Assembly (NCBI GenBank): GCA_005882275.1
Contig: VBAK01000105.1
Coordinates: forward strand, 1-64,000
Length of the DNA stretch: 64,000 bases
Reading direction: 5' to 3'
Source: Candidatus Segetimicrobium genomatis
Lineage (GTDB): Bacteria > Sysuimicrobiota > Sysuimicrobiia > Sysuimicrobiales > Segetimicrobiaceae
The position numbers were made by a program, and so were the translations under genes. Numbering within the stretch: position 1 is the stretch's first letter; each line of letters starts with the position of its first letter. Shown here in pieces: positions 25,379 through 33,684 of the stretch. Below the pieces are notes generated by a model. The model was not told the DNA's origin and ran no database searches. It saw only the letters and a program-made list of their open reading frames with translations.

Positions 25379-25441
25379 GCGGCGCCCGCCTCCCGTCTGG
25401 ACTCTTGCGCGAACGATCGATTTCGCGAGAAGATCGGCCTC

Positions 25442-25470
25442 ATTATAGGAATGCAGTGGGGGGATGTCAA
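25442..25470 (-). promoter_or_regulatory. Promoter of the DUF1573-like gene
   Basis: On the minus strand TTGACA (complement of 25465-25470), exactly 17 bp, and TATAAT (complement of 25442-25447): a perfect sigma-A promoter. The predicted start near 25435 leaves about 57 nt to the ATG at 25378, which supports that start. Confidence 0.9.
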
Positions 25471-25525
25471 GGTTTTCACGCGCACGCCTCGGCGATCGGA
25501 GTTGCACTCTCCGACCGGTTACCCA

Positions 25526-25534
25526 TGGTATAAT
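25526..25534 (+). promoter_or_regulatory. Extended -10 promoter of the PIN/TRAM gene
   Basis: TGG directly before TATAAT (25529-25534), an extended -10. No well-spaced -35 is present (TTGCAC is 21 bp away). It lies about 60 bp from, and faces away from, the promoter of the DUF1573-like gene. Confidence 0.7.
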
Positions 25535-25598
25535 GAACTGTCATTTATCATCTTCCCACCCGACCAGGCCGTGCGGTCGCGGAATTTGGTGAGCGGCG

Positions 25599-26693
25599 AT
25601 GATTCGTCTCGTTCGAGCGCTCGGAGTTCTCATTGGATCCCTCGTCGGGTACCAGATCGCCGATCTCGTCCGGAACGAGATGCTGCGCGGCGGCGGCCAA
25701 CCGGCGCCGCGGCTCAGCGCGCTCGCGATCGGGATCACGCTCGGGGCCCTGGTCGGCTGGCTGGCGGCGCCGCCCGTGCGCCGCTGGTTCGTGGCGTCGA
25801 TGATGTGGGTCCTGCACCACCTGGGCGGGGTGCCGCTCAGGGACGTGCTCGCGGGGGCCGCCGGGCTGATCCTGGGGCTGCTGGTCGCGTTCCTGGTGAG
25901 CATTCCCCTGTTGGGCGTGCCGATCATCGGACGGTACATCATCCCCCTGTGCGCGGTGCTCGTCTTTGGATACCTGGGGCTCCACCTCGGGATCCAGCGG
26001 CGCGAGGATTTCCTCGCGGCGTTCCCGCGCCTCGCCGAACGGTTGGCGGGCCGGGACCGGAAGTTGCGGCGCACCAGCGTCCCCAAGCTGCTGGACACGA
26101 GCGTCATCATCGACGGGCGAATCGCCGACATCTCGGAAACAGGGTTCCTCGAAGGGCCGATTCTGGTTCCGCGGTCGGTGCTGGCCGAGCTGCAGCGCAT
26201 CGCCGACGCGAGCGACCAGATCCGCCGGAACCGGGGCCGGCGGGGGCTCGATATCCTGAACAGGATGCAGAAGAAGCAGCAGACGGTGCAGATCTACGAG
26301 GAGGAGGACGACTTCGCCCTGGGGCAGGTGGACGCCCAGCTCGTCCGCCTGGCGCGGGCGATCGGGGCCTGGATCGTCACCAACGACTACAACCTGAACA
26401 AGATCGCGGAGCTGCAGGGGGTCCGCGTCCTGAACGTCAACGAACTGGCGAACGCGATCAAGCCGGCGATGATCCCGGGCGAAGAACTGTCCGTGCACGT
26501 CATCAAAGACGGCAAGGAAGCCGGCCAGGGGGTGGGCTACCTCGACGACGGGACGATGATCGTCGTCGAGGGCGGGAAGCGGCACATCGGCGAGACCCTG
26601 GACACGGTCGTGACCAGCGTCCTGCAGACGGTGGCGGGGCGGATGATCTTCGCCCGCCCGAAGGCGCTGGAGAAGGACGGCGCCACCCGGTGA
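25599..26693 (+). CDS. Membrane-anchored PIN/TRAM domain protein
   Basis: 364 residues, YacL-like. Four hydrophobic segments in the first 130 residues anchor it. A PIN nuclease-like domain follows (KLLDTSVIIDGRIADI with its first Asp, PRSVLAELQRIAD, VDAQLVRLA, WIVTNDYNLNKIAEL with the later acidic residues), then a C-terminal TRAM domain (PGEELSVHVIKDGKEAGQGVGYLDDG). It probably binds and perhaps cleaves RNA; no enzymatic activity is assured. It opens the PIN/TRAM-ispDF-cysS-rlmB cluster, and its stop overlaps the ispDF start. Confidence 0.92.
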   Translation: MIRLVRALGVLIGSLVGYQIADLVRNEMLRGGGQPAPRLSALAIGITLGALVGWLAAPPVRRWFVASMMWVLHHLGGVPLRDVLAGAAGLILGLLVAFLVSIPLLGVPIIGRYIIPLCAVLVFGYLGLHLGIQRREDFLAAFPRLAERLAGRDRKLRRTSVPKLLDTSVIIDGRIADISETGFLEGPILVPRSVLAELQRIADASDQIRRNRGRRGLDILNRMQKKQQTVQIYEEEDDFALGQVDAQLVRLARAIGAWIVTNDYNLNKIAELQGVRVLNVNELANAIKPAMIPGEELSVHVIKDGKEAGQGVGYLDDGTMIVVEGGKRHIGETLDTVVTSVLQTVAGRMIFARPKALEKDGATR

Positions 26694-27898
26694 ACGCCGG
26701 GGTTCGGACGGCGGCCGTCGTTCCGGCGGCCGGGCGCGGCGAGCGGCTCGGAGCGGCGACCCCCAAGTCGCTGGTGATGCTGCACGGTCGCCCCCTCGTC
26801 CACCACGCGCTCGCGACCCTCCAGCAGGTCGATGAGATCGAGACGATCGCCGTGGTGGTCCCGCACGATGCGGTCTCGACGATCCAGGAGATGGCGCGGC
26901 GCTCGGGGCTCACCAAGGTCGCGGCGGTCGTGCCGGGGGGAGCCGACCGGCAGGCCTCGGTGGCGTGCGGGCTCCAGGTCCTTCCTCCGGGTCCGGATCT
27001 GGTGCTCGTCCACGACGGCGCCCGGCCCTTTCTCTCGCGCCCGCTGGCCTCGGAGGTGATCGCGGCGGGGGCCCGCGCCGGCGCGGCGACGGCCGCCCTG
27101 CCGGTCGGCGAGACGGTCAAGCGAGGCGAGGGCGGGTGGGCCCTGGAAACCCTCGATCGAGGCTCCCTCTATCGGATTCAGACCCCCCAGGCGTTTCACC
27201 GCGCGCTCCTCGCGCGCGCGCACGAGGCGGCGGCGCGGGAGGGGTTTCGCGGGTCCGACGACGCGGTGCTGGTGGAGCGATTGGGGATTCCCGTCCGGCT
27301 CGTCCCCGGCGATCCCACCAACCTGAAGGTGACCGTGCCCGAAGACCTGGCGCTGGCCGAGGCCCTGCTCGCCCGCGACGCGGATGCCGGCCGCATGCTG
27401 CGGGTGGGCGTCGGGTTCGACGCGCACCGGTTCGGGCCCGGGCGCCCCCTCGTGCTCGGCGGGGTGGAGATTCCCCACGCCCGAGGACTGGTCGGACACT
27501 CCGACGCAGACGTGATCGTGCATGCCGTGATGGACGCCCTGCTGGGCGCCGCGGGGCTCGGCGATATCGGCCACCATTTCCCGCCGACCGATCCGGCCTA
27601 TCAGGACGCGAACAGCCTGGTCCTCCTGGCCCGGGTGTCCGCCCTGCTCGGCGAGCACGGGTGGCGGCCGGCGCACGTTGACGTCGTGGTTCTCGCGGAA
27701 GCCCCCCGCCTCGCCCCCCACGTCCAGGCGATGCGCGCGGCGATCAGCGGCATCCTCCACGTTGCCCACGATCGCGTGAACGTCAAGGCGACGACGACCG
27801 AGGGCATGGGCGCCATCGGCCGGGAAGAAGGCATCGCCGCGCAGGCGGTGGCCAGCCTGGAGCCTGCCCCGCCCCGGCCGCGGGGCGCCGCCGGATGA
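26690..27898 (+). CDS. ispDF: Bifunctional IspD/IspF isoprenoid enzyme
   Basis: 402 residues fusing two steps of the MEP pathway. IspD (1 to about 230; cytidylyltransferase): AAVVPAAGRGERLG, PKSLVMLHGRPL, VLVHDGARPF and NLKVTVPEDLALAE. IspF (about 235 to 395; 2,4-cyclodiphosphate synthase): VGVGFDAHRFGPGRPLVLGG with the zinc Asp/His pair, GHSDADVIVHAVMDALLGAAGLGDIGHHFP, and ATTTEGMGAIGREEGIAAQA. The GTG start overlaps the PIN/TRAM stop (GTGA). The usual IspE step is not in view. Such fusions are known in some bacteria, but Firmicutes normally have two separate genes. Confidence 0.95.
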   Translation: MNAGVRTAAVVPAAGRGERLGAATPKSLVMLHGRPLVHHALATLQQVDEIETIAVVVPHDAVSTIQEMARRSGLTKVAAVVPGGADRQASVACGLQVLPPGPDLVLVHDGARPFLSRPLASEVIAAGARAGAATAALPVGETVKRGEGGWALETLDRGSLYRIQTPQAFHRALLARAHEAAAREGFRGSDDAVLVERLGIPVRLVPGDPTNLKVTVPEDLALAEALLARDADAGRMLRVGVGFDAHRFGPGRPLVLGGVEIPHARGLVGHSDADVIVHAVMDALLGAAGLGDIGHHFPPTDPAYQDANSLVLLARVSALLGEHGWRPAHVDVVVLAEAPRLAPHVQAMRAAISGILHVAHDRVNVKATTTEGMGAIGREEGIAAQAVASLEPAPPRPRGAAG

Positions 27899-28245
27899 CG
27901 TCCGGGCCGCGCTCCGGGGACCACGACGGGCGGCGGCCGCGCCATCCCCATCTTATCCTGATCGAACGCCGGGTCCTCGCCGAGCCCATCGTGGTCGAGA
28001 CGGAGCCCGCGGGCCGCCGTCCCCGCCCCACCGGGTTCTGGCGGGGCACCGCCTTCTATCGGATCGTGCGCATCCTCGAGCGGCGCTGGGAGCGAGGCGA
28101 GTCGCGCCTCCGCGTGCTGGCCGATCGGGGGTGCTTCGATCTCCGCCGCGTGACCGACGTGGATCCCTGGACGTGGCGAACCGAAGGCCGGTGGGAACTC
28201 ACGGCGGAGTTGACGGCCGTGCCCGTCCGGCGGCCGTTGTTCTGA
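27895..28245 (+). CDS. Small conserved protein (possibly DUF6504-like)
   Basis: 116 residues. The start overlaps the ispDF stop (ATGA), so it is translated from the same message. I do not recognise it firmly. The central part (LAEPIVVETEP, FWRGTAFYRIVRILERRWERGESRLRVLADRGCFDLRR) recalls small actinobacterial DUF6504 proteins, which also have an RWRG-type core. It is Arg-rich and probably cytoplasmic. Placement between ispDF and cysS suggests a conserved housekeeping link, but its function is unknown. Confidence 0.6.
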   Translation: MTSGPRSGDHDGRRPRHPHLILIERRVLAEPIVVETEPAGRRPRPTGFWRGTAFYRIVRILERRWERGESRLRVLADRGCFDLRRVTDVDPWTWRTEGRWELTAELTAVPVRRPLF

Positions 28246-28276
28246 TCCGGTCATCCTGCGTGCCGAGGGCCGGGTG

Positions 28277-29896
28277 ATGGCGATCCGCGTCTACAATACC
28301 CTCTCCAGGCGCGCGGAAGAGCTCGTGCCCCTGCACGCCGGCGAAGTGCGCATGTATATCTGCGGCCCGAACCTCTACGGCCCCGCCCACGTCGGCCACG
28401 CCCTCTCCTTCCTGGTCTTCGACGTGATCCGCCGGTATCTGGAATATCGGGGCTACCGCGTCACGCTCGTCCAGAACTTCACCGATATCGAAGACCGGAT
28501 CATCGAGACCGCCCGGGAGCGGGGCATCACGGTGGAGGCGCTGGCGGCGGAATACGCCGAACGCTTCCTCCGGGAGATGGATTGGCTCGGCATCCGGCGG
28601 GCCGACCACTACCCGCGCGCGACCGCCGCGGTGCCGAAGATGCTGGAGATGATCCAGGCCCTCGTGAATCGGGGCCTGGCCTACGCCGTCGATGGGGATG
28701 TGTTCTTCCGGGTGACGAAATTTCCGGATTACGGCCGGCTCTCCGGCCGCTCGCTCGAAGAGATGCAGGCCGGCGCCCGCATCGACGTGGATCCGAGAAA
28801 AGAGCACCCGATGGATTTTGTCCTCTGGAAGGCGGCGAAGCCCGGGGAGCCGGCCTGGGACAGTCCCTGGGGGCGGGGCCGCCCCGGGTGGCACATCGAG
28901 TGCTCGGCGATGTCGCTGTCCCTCCTCGGCCAGCAGCTCGACGTCCACGGCGGAGGCCAGGACCTCATCTTCCCCCACCACGAGAACGAGATCGCCCAGT
29001 CCGAGGGGGTCACGGGCAAGAAGCCGTTCGTCCGCTACTGGGTGCACAACGGGCTGCTCCGTCCTTCCGAGGGCCAGGAGAAGATGACGCGCCACCTCGG
29101 GAACATCGTGACGATCGAGGCGGCCGGGGAGCGCTACCAGCCCGATGCCATCCGGCTGTTTGTGTTGTCCTCCCATTACCGCAGCCCGGCGACGTGGACC
29201 GAGGAGGCGCTCGACGCGGCCACACGGGGAGCGGAGCGGCTGCGCACCGCGGTGGAGCACGTGGAGACCGTCCTGCGCGGCGACGGTCCCCGCGGCGGCG
29301 CGGCGGCCGCCCCGGCCCGGCCGGCCGCCCACGCCGGCGGAGAGGCCGCGGAATCACCGGGGGATCCGGCGGGCCTGATCCGCGCCGCCGCAGCGGCGGG
29401 GGAGGTGTTTACCGCGGCGATGGACGACGACTTCAACACGCCCCGGGCCCTCGCCGCGATCTTCGATCTGGCAACGGCGGTCAACAGGGCCGCGGACGCC
29501 GCGGCCAAGGCCGGCGGGCATCCCTCGCCCGCGGCGCTCGCCGGGCTCCGGGCCGGCCGGGAAGCGCTCCGCACGCTGGCCGGCGTGCTCGGCTTCCGCC
29601 TGACGGCCGCGGTGACGGCGGAGCAGCGCAGGTCGCTCTACCGGCTGGCCCGGGACCTCGTCAATGAACGGCCCGACCTGTTCGGCTCCGCCCACCCCCT
29701 GCTGGCACGACTCCGGGGAGAGGGACCGGCCGACGAGATCTCGGGGGACGATCTCGTGGCGTTGATCGCGGAGGGCCGCATGCGGGCGCGGCGGCAAAAG
29801 GACTGGGCCACCAGCGATGCGATCCGGTCCCGCCTCCAGGCCGTGGGCGTGCTTCTCGAAGACGCTCCGACCGGGTGGACCTGGCGGCTCCGCTGA
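28277..29896 (+). CDS. cysS: Cysteinyl-tRNA synthetase (divergent KMSKS)
   Basis: 539 residues from the ATG at 28277 (a GTG at 28274 is an alternative). Class I synthetase that charges tRNA-Cys. The HIGH motif is HVGH (38-41). Zinc ligands Cys29, Cys209, His234 and Glu238 are all present, and the GWHIECSAMS block is intact. Two departures: CGPTVYD reads CGPNLYG, and the KMSKS loop reads KMTRH (269-273), losing the second Lys. An alanine-rich insertion near 335-370 explains the extra length. The stop overlaps the rlmB start (TGATG). The usual mini-ribonuclease III gene between cysS and rlmB is missing. Confidence 0.9.
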   Translation: MAIRVYNTLSRRAEELVPLHAGEVRMYICGPNLYGPAHVGHALSFLVFDVIRRYLEYRGYRVTLVQNFTDIEDRIIETARERGITVEALAAEYAERFLREMDWLGIRRADHYPRATAAVPKMLEMIQALVNRGLAYAVDGDVFFRVTKFPDYGRLSGRSLEEMQAGARIDVDPRKEHPMDFVLWKAAKPGEPAWDSPWGRGRPGWHIECSAMSLSLLGQQLDVHGGGQDLIFPHHENEIAQSEGVTGKKPFVRYWVHNGLLRPSEGQEKMTRHLGNIVTIEAAGERYQPDAIRLFVLSSHYRSPATWTEEALDAATRGAERLRTAVEHVETVLRGDGPRGGAAAAPARPAAHAGGEAAESPGDPAGLIRAAAAAGEVFTAAMDDDFNTPRALAAIFDLATAVNRAADAAAKAGGHPSPAALAGLRAGREALRTLAGVLGFRLTAAVTAEQRRSLYRLARDLVNERPDLFGSAHPLLARLRGEGPADEISGDDLVALIAEGRMRARRQKDWATSDAIRSRLQAVGVLLEDAPTGWTWRLR

Positions 29897-30720
29897 TGGC
29901 GGCCGAGGACGCTCCGGCCCCGCTGCTCGGGCGGCGGGCGGTGCTCGAGGCGCTGCGGGCCGGCCGGCCGGTGTCCCGCGTGCTGGTGGCCGGCGGCGCG
30001 GATGCCCGGGGGTCGCTCGGGGAGATCCTGCACGAAGCCCATGTCCGCCGGGTGGTCGTCCAGACCGTGGACCGGCGACGCCTGGATACGCTTGCGCGCG
30101 GCCTGGTCCACCAGGGGGTCGCGGCGCTGGTCGCGGCCGCGCCCCTCGCGACCGTAGACGATCTCCTCCGGCGCGCCCGGGACCGCGGGGAGGCGCCGTT
30201 TTTGATCGCGCTCGACGGCGTCGAGGATCCCCACAACCTCGGCGCCGTGATCCGGACGGCCGAGGCCGCCGGCGCGCACGGTGTCATCATCCCGCGGCGG
30301 CGGGCGGCGGGACTGAGCCCCGCGGTCGCGCGGGCGTCGGCGGGTGCGCTCGCCCACTGTCTCGTGGCGCAGGCCGGCAATCTCGTGGCCGCGCTGGGCC
30401 ACCTGAAGGCGCAGGGCGTGTGGGTCGTGGGGGCTGATCCCGCGGGAGGGGAACGATACGATGAGGTCTCCCTGGCCCCCCCGGTCGCCCTGGTGGTGGG
30501 CGGCGAGGGTCGCGGTCTCCACCGGCTGGTTCGGGAGCGGTGCGACCGTGTGGTGCGGATTCCCCTCCGAGGGGTGGTGGCGTCGCTCAACGTCTCCGTG
30601 GCCGCCGCCTTGCTGCTCTTCGAAGTGGCGCGGCATCTCCCCGCGGCCGCTGCGGGCGGCGGGGCGCGCGCCGGCGCCCGCCCCGGCGCGGCCTCTGCGC
30701 GCCCCGCGCGCGAGTCTTGA
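29896..30720 (+). CDS. rlmB: 23S rRNA 2'-O-methyltransferase RlmB-type (SpoU family)
   Basis: 274 residues. SPOUT/TrmH-family methyltransferase, most likely for G2251 of 23S rRNA. The N-terminal substrate-binding domain includes LGRRAVLEALRAGRPV. The catalytic knot shows LIALDGVEDPHNLGAVIRTAEAAGAHGVI, VALVVGGEGRGLHRLVRERCD and IPLRGVVASLNVSVAAALLLFE. The C-terminus is a low-complexity Ala/Gly/Arg tail. I chose the ATG that overlaps the cysS stop; a GTG seven codons upstream is possible. The sigH promoter begins at its stop codon. Confidence 0.92.
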   Translation: MAAEDAPAPLLGRRAVLEALRAGRPVSRVLVAGGADARGSLGEILHEAHVRRVVVQTVDRRRLDTLARGLVHQGVAALVAAAPLATVDDLLRRARDRGEAPFLIALDGVEDPHNLGAVIRTAEAAGAHGVIIPRRRAAGLSPAVARASAGALAHCLVAQAGNLVAALGHLKAQGVWVVGADPAGGERYDEVSLAPPVALVVGGEGRGLHRLVRERCDRVVRIPLRGVVASLNVSVAAALLLFEVARHLPAAAAGGGARAGARPGAASARPARES

Positions 30721-30751
30721 CATTGACTTGACAGTGGTGCGTTCGTATAAT
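30717..30751 (+). promoter_or_regulatory. sigH promoter with three TTGAC repeats
   Basis: TATAAT is at 30746-30751. Three overlapping -35-like hexamers precede it: TTGACA 30717-30722, TTGACT 30723-30728 and TTGACA 30728-30733. Only the middle one has the ideal 17-bp spacing. The leader to the sigH GTG is about 160 nt. Confidence 0.85.
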
Positions 30752-30915
30752 ATGACTAACTTGCGGCAGCAGCCACAAGCAGCGCCCAGCGGGGCAGGCG
30801 ATCGTCCGACACGACCGGGTGATCCGGCGCCCCGACGAAGAGAGTCGATGCTAACATCCGAGATGCATCACGAGTCGTCTGACACAATCGAACATTCGGG
30901 GCGGAGGCGAGAGGC

Positions 30916-31557
30916 GTGGTAGTTGCGCGCAGGCCAGTCGTACCCGTGTATCAGGAAATGGTCGATGAGCAGTTAGTCGATTGTGCCAAGAGTGGAGACG
31001 AGTTCGCCGCCGAGTTCCTCATCAACAAATACCGCAACTTCGTCAGGGTCAAAGCCAAGGCGTACTTCCTCATCGGGGCCGATCGCGAGGACATCATCCA
31101 GGAAGGGATGATCGGCCTCTACAAAGCGATCCGGGATTTCCGGCGGGACAAGCTCTCGTCGTTCCGGGCCTTCGCCGAGCTGTGCATCACCCGCCAGATC
31201 ATCACCGCGATCAAGACGGCGACCCGGCAGAAGCACATCCCGCTCAACTCGTACATCTCCCTGAACAAGCCGATCTACGATGAAGACTCCGACCGCACCC
31301 TCCTGGATGTGATCAGCAGCATCAAGGTGTCCGATCCCGAAGAGCTCGTGATCAACCAGGAAGCCTCGCTCACCATGCGCGAGCGCATCCGGAAGAACTT
31401 GAGCGATCTGGAGTGCCGGGTGCTGACGGCCTATCTGGAAGGGAAGTCGTACCAGGAGATGGCGACCGAGCTCCACCGCCACGTCAAGTCCATCGACAAC
31501 GCCCTGCAGCGCGTCAAGCGCAAGCTCGAACGGAACCTGGAGGGCGAGGAAGAGTAA
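30916..31557 (+). CDS. sigH: RNA polymerase sigma factor SigH
   Basis: 213 residues of the sigma-70 family, SigH/Spo0H type. Region 2: DIIQEGMIGLYKAIRDFRRDK and FRAFAELCITRQIITAIKTATRQKH (core binding and -10 recognition). Region 4: LSDLECRVLTAYLEGKSYQEMATELHRHVKSIDNALQRVKRKLE. In Firmicutes SigH controls competence and entry into sporulation, and sits after rlmB as here. Whether this organism sporulates cannot be seen in the window. The GTG has GGAGGCGAGAGG upstream; an in-frame ATG at 30958 is a possible later start. Confidence 0.93.
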   Translation: MVVARRPVVPVYQEMVDEQLVDCAKSGDEFAAEFLINKYRNFVRVKAKAYFLIGADREDIIQEGMIGLYKAIRDFRRDKLSSFRAFAELCITRQIITAIKTATRQKHIPLNSYISLNKPIYDEDSDRTLLDVISSIKVSDPEELVINQEASLTMRERIRKNLSDLECRVLTAYLEGKSYQEMATELHRHVKSIDNALQRVKRKLERNLEGEEE

Positions 31558-31586
31558 GCGGCCCCCACGCGGCGGGCGCGCGTTTC

Positions 31587-31615
31587 GGACGCCACCCGGC
31601 GACCGGGTGGCGTCC
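31587..31615. terminator. Hairpin between convergent sigH and LuxR-type gene
   Basis: GGACGCCACCCGG (31587-31599), loop CGA, CCGGGTGGCGTCC (31603-31615): 13 perfect pairs. It lies between two convergent genes and could end transcription from both sides, although neither side has a strong T tract. Confidence 0.65.
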
Positions 31616-31645
31616 GGCGTTGCTCCATCGTCACCCGCGCGGCGC

Positions 31646-32431
31646 CTAGCGCACGTACCCCCCGCGGATCGCAAAGGCGGCGGCCTGGGCGCGGCCCCGC
31701 ACCTCGATCTTGCTGAAGATGCTCCTCAACCGGCTCTTGACCGTGCTTTCGGAGATGAACAGTTTGTGCGCGATTTCCCTGTTGGGCAGCCCCCGAGCGA
31801 CCTCGGCGAGGATTTCGGCCTCCCGGTCGGTCAGATGCTCACCGAGCACCGGGCCGCCGTTCCCGTCTTTCGAGAAATGCGTGAGCCGGTTGAGCATCCG
31901 CCGCGCGATGCCGGGATGGACCAGCGCCTGCCCCCGCCGGACCGCGTGGATCGCCTGCAGGAGGTTGTCGGGCGTGATGTCCTTGAGCACGTATCCCGCC
32001 ACGCCCGCGCCGACGGCTCCGAAGATGCTGGCGTCGTCGTCGCAGGCGGTGAGCATCAGCACGTCCACATCCGGGGCGGACCGCTTGACGGTCCGGCAGA
32101 GCTCGATGCCGGACATGTCCGGCAGGGTCACCTCGGTGATCAGGACCGACGGGTGGGTGGACGCGCAGAGTGCCAGCGCGTCCCTGCCGGTGTGGCACGT
32201 TCCCACCAGTTCCAGCGCCGGATCCGACCGCAGCACGGACTCCAGCCCCACCACCGTGATCGGCTGCGCATCCGCGACCAGCACTTTCGCGCGCGCGCCC
32301 GATGCCGGGATGCGACTCGCCGCGGGCGCCGGGTCGGGGGCCGGTCGATCAAGGGAGGGCAGCGCAGGCCCCGCGGGGGTCCCGTGATGCCGCGCCGGGT
32401 CCCCGGTGAGTCCGGAGAGGGGAGCGTTCAC
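31646..32431 (-). CDS. LuxR-type response regulator with Glu at the phospho-acceptor site
   Basis: 261 residues from a GTG that overlaps the STAS stop. A proline-rich 45-residue leader precedes a receiver domain (AKVLVADAQPITVVGLESVL) and a C-terminal LuxR helix-turn-helix (LTDREAEILAEVARGLPNREIAHKLFISESTVKSRLRSIFSKI). The phospho-acceptor normally reads D-x-x-x-P; here ITEVTLPDMSG puts Glu100 there, and one Asp of the acidic pair is Ala53 (VADA). It may be permanently active or respond to a partner instead of phosphorylation. The conserved Lys (YVLKD) remains. Confidence 0.88.
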   Translation of the reverse strand: MNAPLSGLTGDPARHHGTPAGPALPSLDRPAPDPAPAASRIPASGARAKVLVADAQPITVVGLESVLRSDPALELVGTCHTGRDALALCASTHPSVLITEVTLPDMSGIELCRTVKRSAPDVDVLMLTACDDDASIFGAVGAGVAGYVLKDITPDNLLQAIHAVRRGQALVHPGIARRMLNRLTHFSKDGNGGPVLGEHLTDREAEILAEVARGLPNREIAHKLFISESTVKSRLRSIFSKIEVRGRAQAAAFAIRGGYVR

Positions 32432-32808
32432 GCGTTCGGAACTGCGGGGGACACAGGAATGACCTGGTCCAGCTTGAGCAGCCTGAGCAGCCTGCCGACG
32501 TAGGGCGACGGGGCGGCCAGGATCACGCGGCATCCGTGGCGGCGGGCGCGCTGATCGCACGTCTCCAGGACGCGAAAGCCGGCGGCATCGATCCTGGTGA
32601 CGTTGGACATGTCCAGGACCACGTTCTTGGAACTGTCAACGGCCGGTTCCAACGCATTCCTCAGGATTGGAGCCGTGTCGTGATCGAGATTTCCCGAAAG
32701 GCGAAGCACGGTGGCCTGTCCGGCGTCTTCGACCCACAGGGTGAGCCCTTCTCCGGTCTGACGCCGGCCTGCAACCGTCGCCCCAGCAGCGTGTCCACGC
32801 CTGTTCAT
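32428..32808 (-). CDS. STAS domain protein without phospho-serine
   Basis: 126 residues of the anti-sigma-factor antagonist (SpoIIAA/RsbV) fold: VLRLSGNLDHDTAPILRNALE, NVVLDMSNVTRIDAAGFRVLE, RVILAAPSPYVGRLLRLLKLD. The phosphorylation motif is normally DSSG or DSTG; here it is DAAG (74-77), so no Ser or Thr can be phosphorylated. The protein should be locked in the unphosphorylated-like state or have another role. No cognate anti-sigma kinase is visible. Its stop overlaps the start of the LuxR-type regulator. Confidence 0.85.
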   Translation of the reverse strand: MNRRGHAAGATVAGRRQTGEGLTLWVEDAGQATVLRLSGNLDHDTAPILRNALEPAVDSSKNVVLDMSNVTRIDAAGFRVLETCDQRARRHGCRVILAAPSPYVGRLLRLLKLDQVIPVSPAVPNA

Positions 32809-32992
32809 CCATCGGAGAGTCCGCTCCTTGCCCAGAGATCAATTGGCTCGGGTCAACTCACCGCCGCGCCGTGGAAGCGGACTACCCCCCCTGTTCAATC
32901 TACGCGGAGAGGCGTCAAACGGATGACAAGAAAGGGCGCCGATCTCGTCAAGAAAGTGTCAAGACCTCAGGGCAGACCCTCAGGGGACTGTC

Positions 32993-33679
32993 CTAATTCC
33001 CCAATCGGTAGCCGATTCTGGACTCCGTGAGGATGTAATGCGGGTGCGCGGGATCGCGCTCAAGTTTGCGCCGGAGGTTGCTGATGTTGACTCGGAGGAG
33101 GTGAGGTTCCTTGGCATAGCCGGGTCCCCAAACCTGCCGGAGGAGCTGCTGATGGGTCAGCACCTTGCCGCGGGCCAGGACGAAGGCTTTGAGCAGCTCG
33201 TATTCGGTGGGGGTCAGGCGGGCGGCGGTGCCGGCGACCTTGACGAGGCGGCGTCCCAGGTCGATTTCGAGATCCCCGTGCCGGAACGGCTCTCCCGTGC
33301 CCTCCCCGGCAAGACGCCGGAGCAGCACCCGGATGCGGGCGAGCAGCTCCCCGACGGCGAACGGCTTCGTCAGGTAGTCGTCGGCCCCCCCGTCGAGCGC
33401 CGCAACCTTCTCCTCTTCCTGGTCGCGGACCGAGAGGATGAGGATCGGGGTATTCCCCTGCGCCCTGAGGCGGCGGGTGACCTCGACGCCGTCCCCATCG
33501 GGCAGCCCCAGGTCCAGGATGACGATGTCCGGACGCACGGCGGCGGCCGTCGCCAGCGCGGCCCCGGCGGTTCCCTCTTCGAAGACCGTGTAGGCCTGTC
33601 TCCCAAGCACGATGCGCAGCAGCCGCCGGAGCGCGGGGTCATCGTCGACGACGAGGACGCGAAGGCCGTGGGGGCTCAT
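32993..33679 (-). CDS. OmpR/KdpE-type response regulator
   Basis: 228 residues. Receiver domain with the acidic pair VVDDDP, phospho-acceptor Asp56 in ILDLGLPDGDG, and KPF. A winged-helix output domain ends in LTPTEYELLKAFVLARGKVLTHQQLLRQVWG and LRVNISNLRRKLE. The sequence pattern (SVRDQEEEKVAALDGGADDYLTKPF) is KdpE-like, but no kdpFABC potassium pump is in the window. The ATG at 33679 lies six bases after the end of the sensor kinase gene, so they form a two-component pair. Confidence 0.92.
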   Translation of the reverse strand: MSPHGLRVLVVDDDPALRRLLRIVLGRQAYTVFEEGTAGAALATAAAVRPDIVILDLGLPDGDGVEVTRRLRAQGNTPILILSVRDQEEEKVAALDGGADDYLTKPFAVGELLARIRVLLRRLAGEGTGEPFRHGDLEIDLGRRLVKVAGTAARLTPTEYELLKAFVLARGKVLTHQQLLRQVWGPGYAKEPHLLRVNISNLRRKLERDPAHPHYILTESRIGYRLGN

Positions 33680-33684
33680 CGGCC

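Noticed and set aside
24968-26689. In-frame upstream extension of ispDF over the PIN/TRAM gene
   Set aside because: The extension is a frame-shadow of the PIN/TRAM coding sequence; IspD begins at the GTG at 26690, which overlaps the PIN/TRAM stop.
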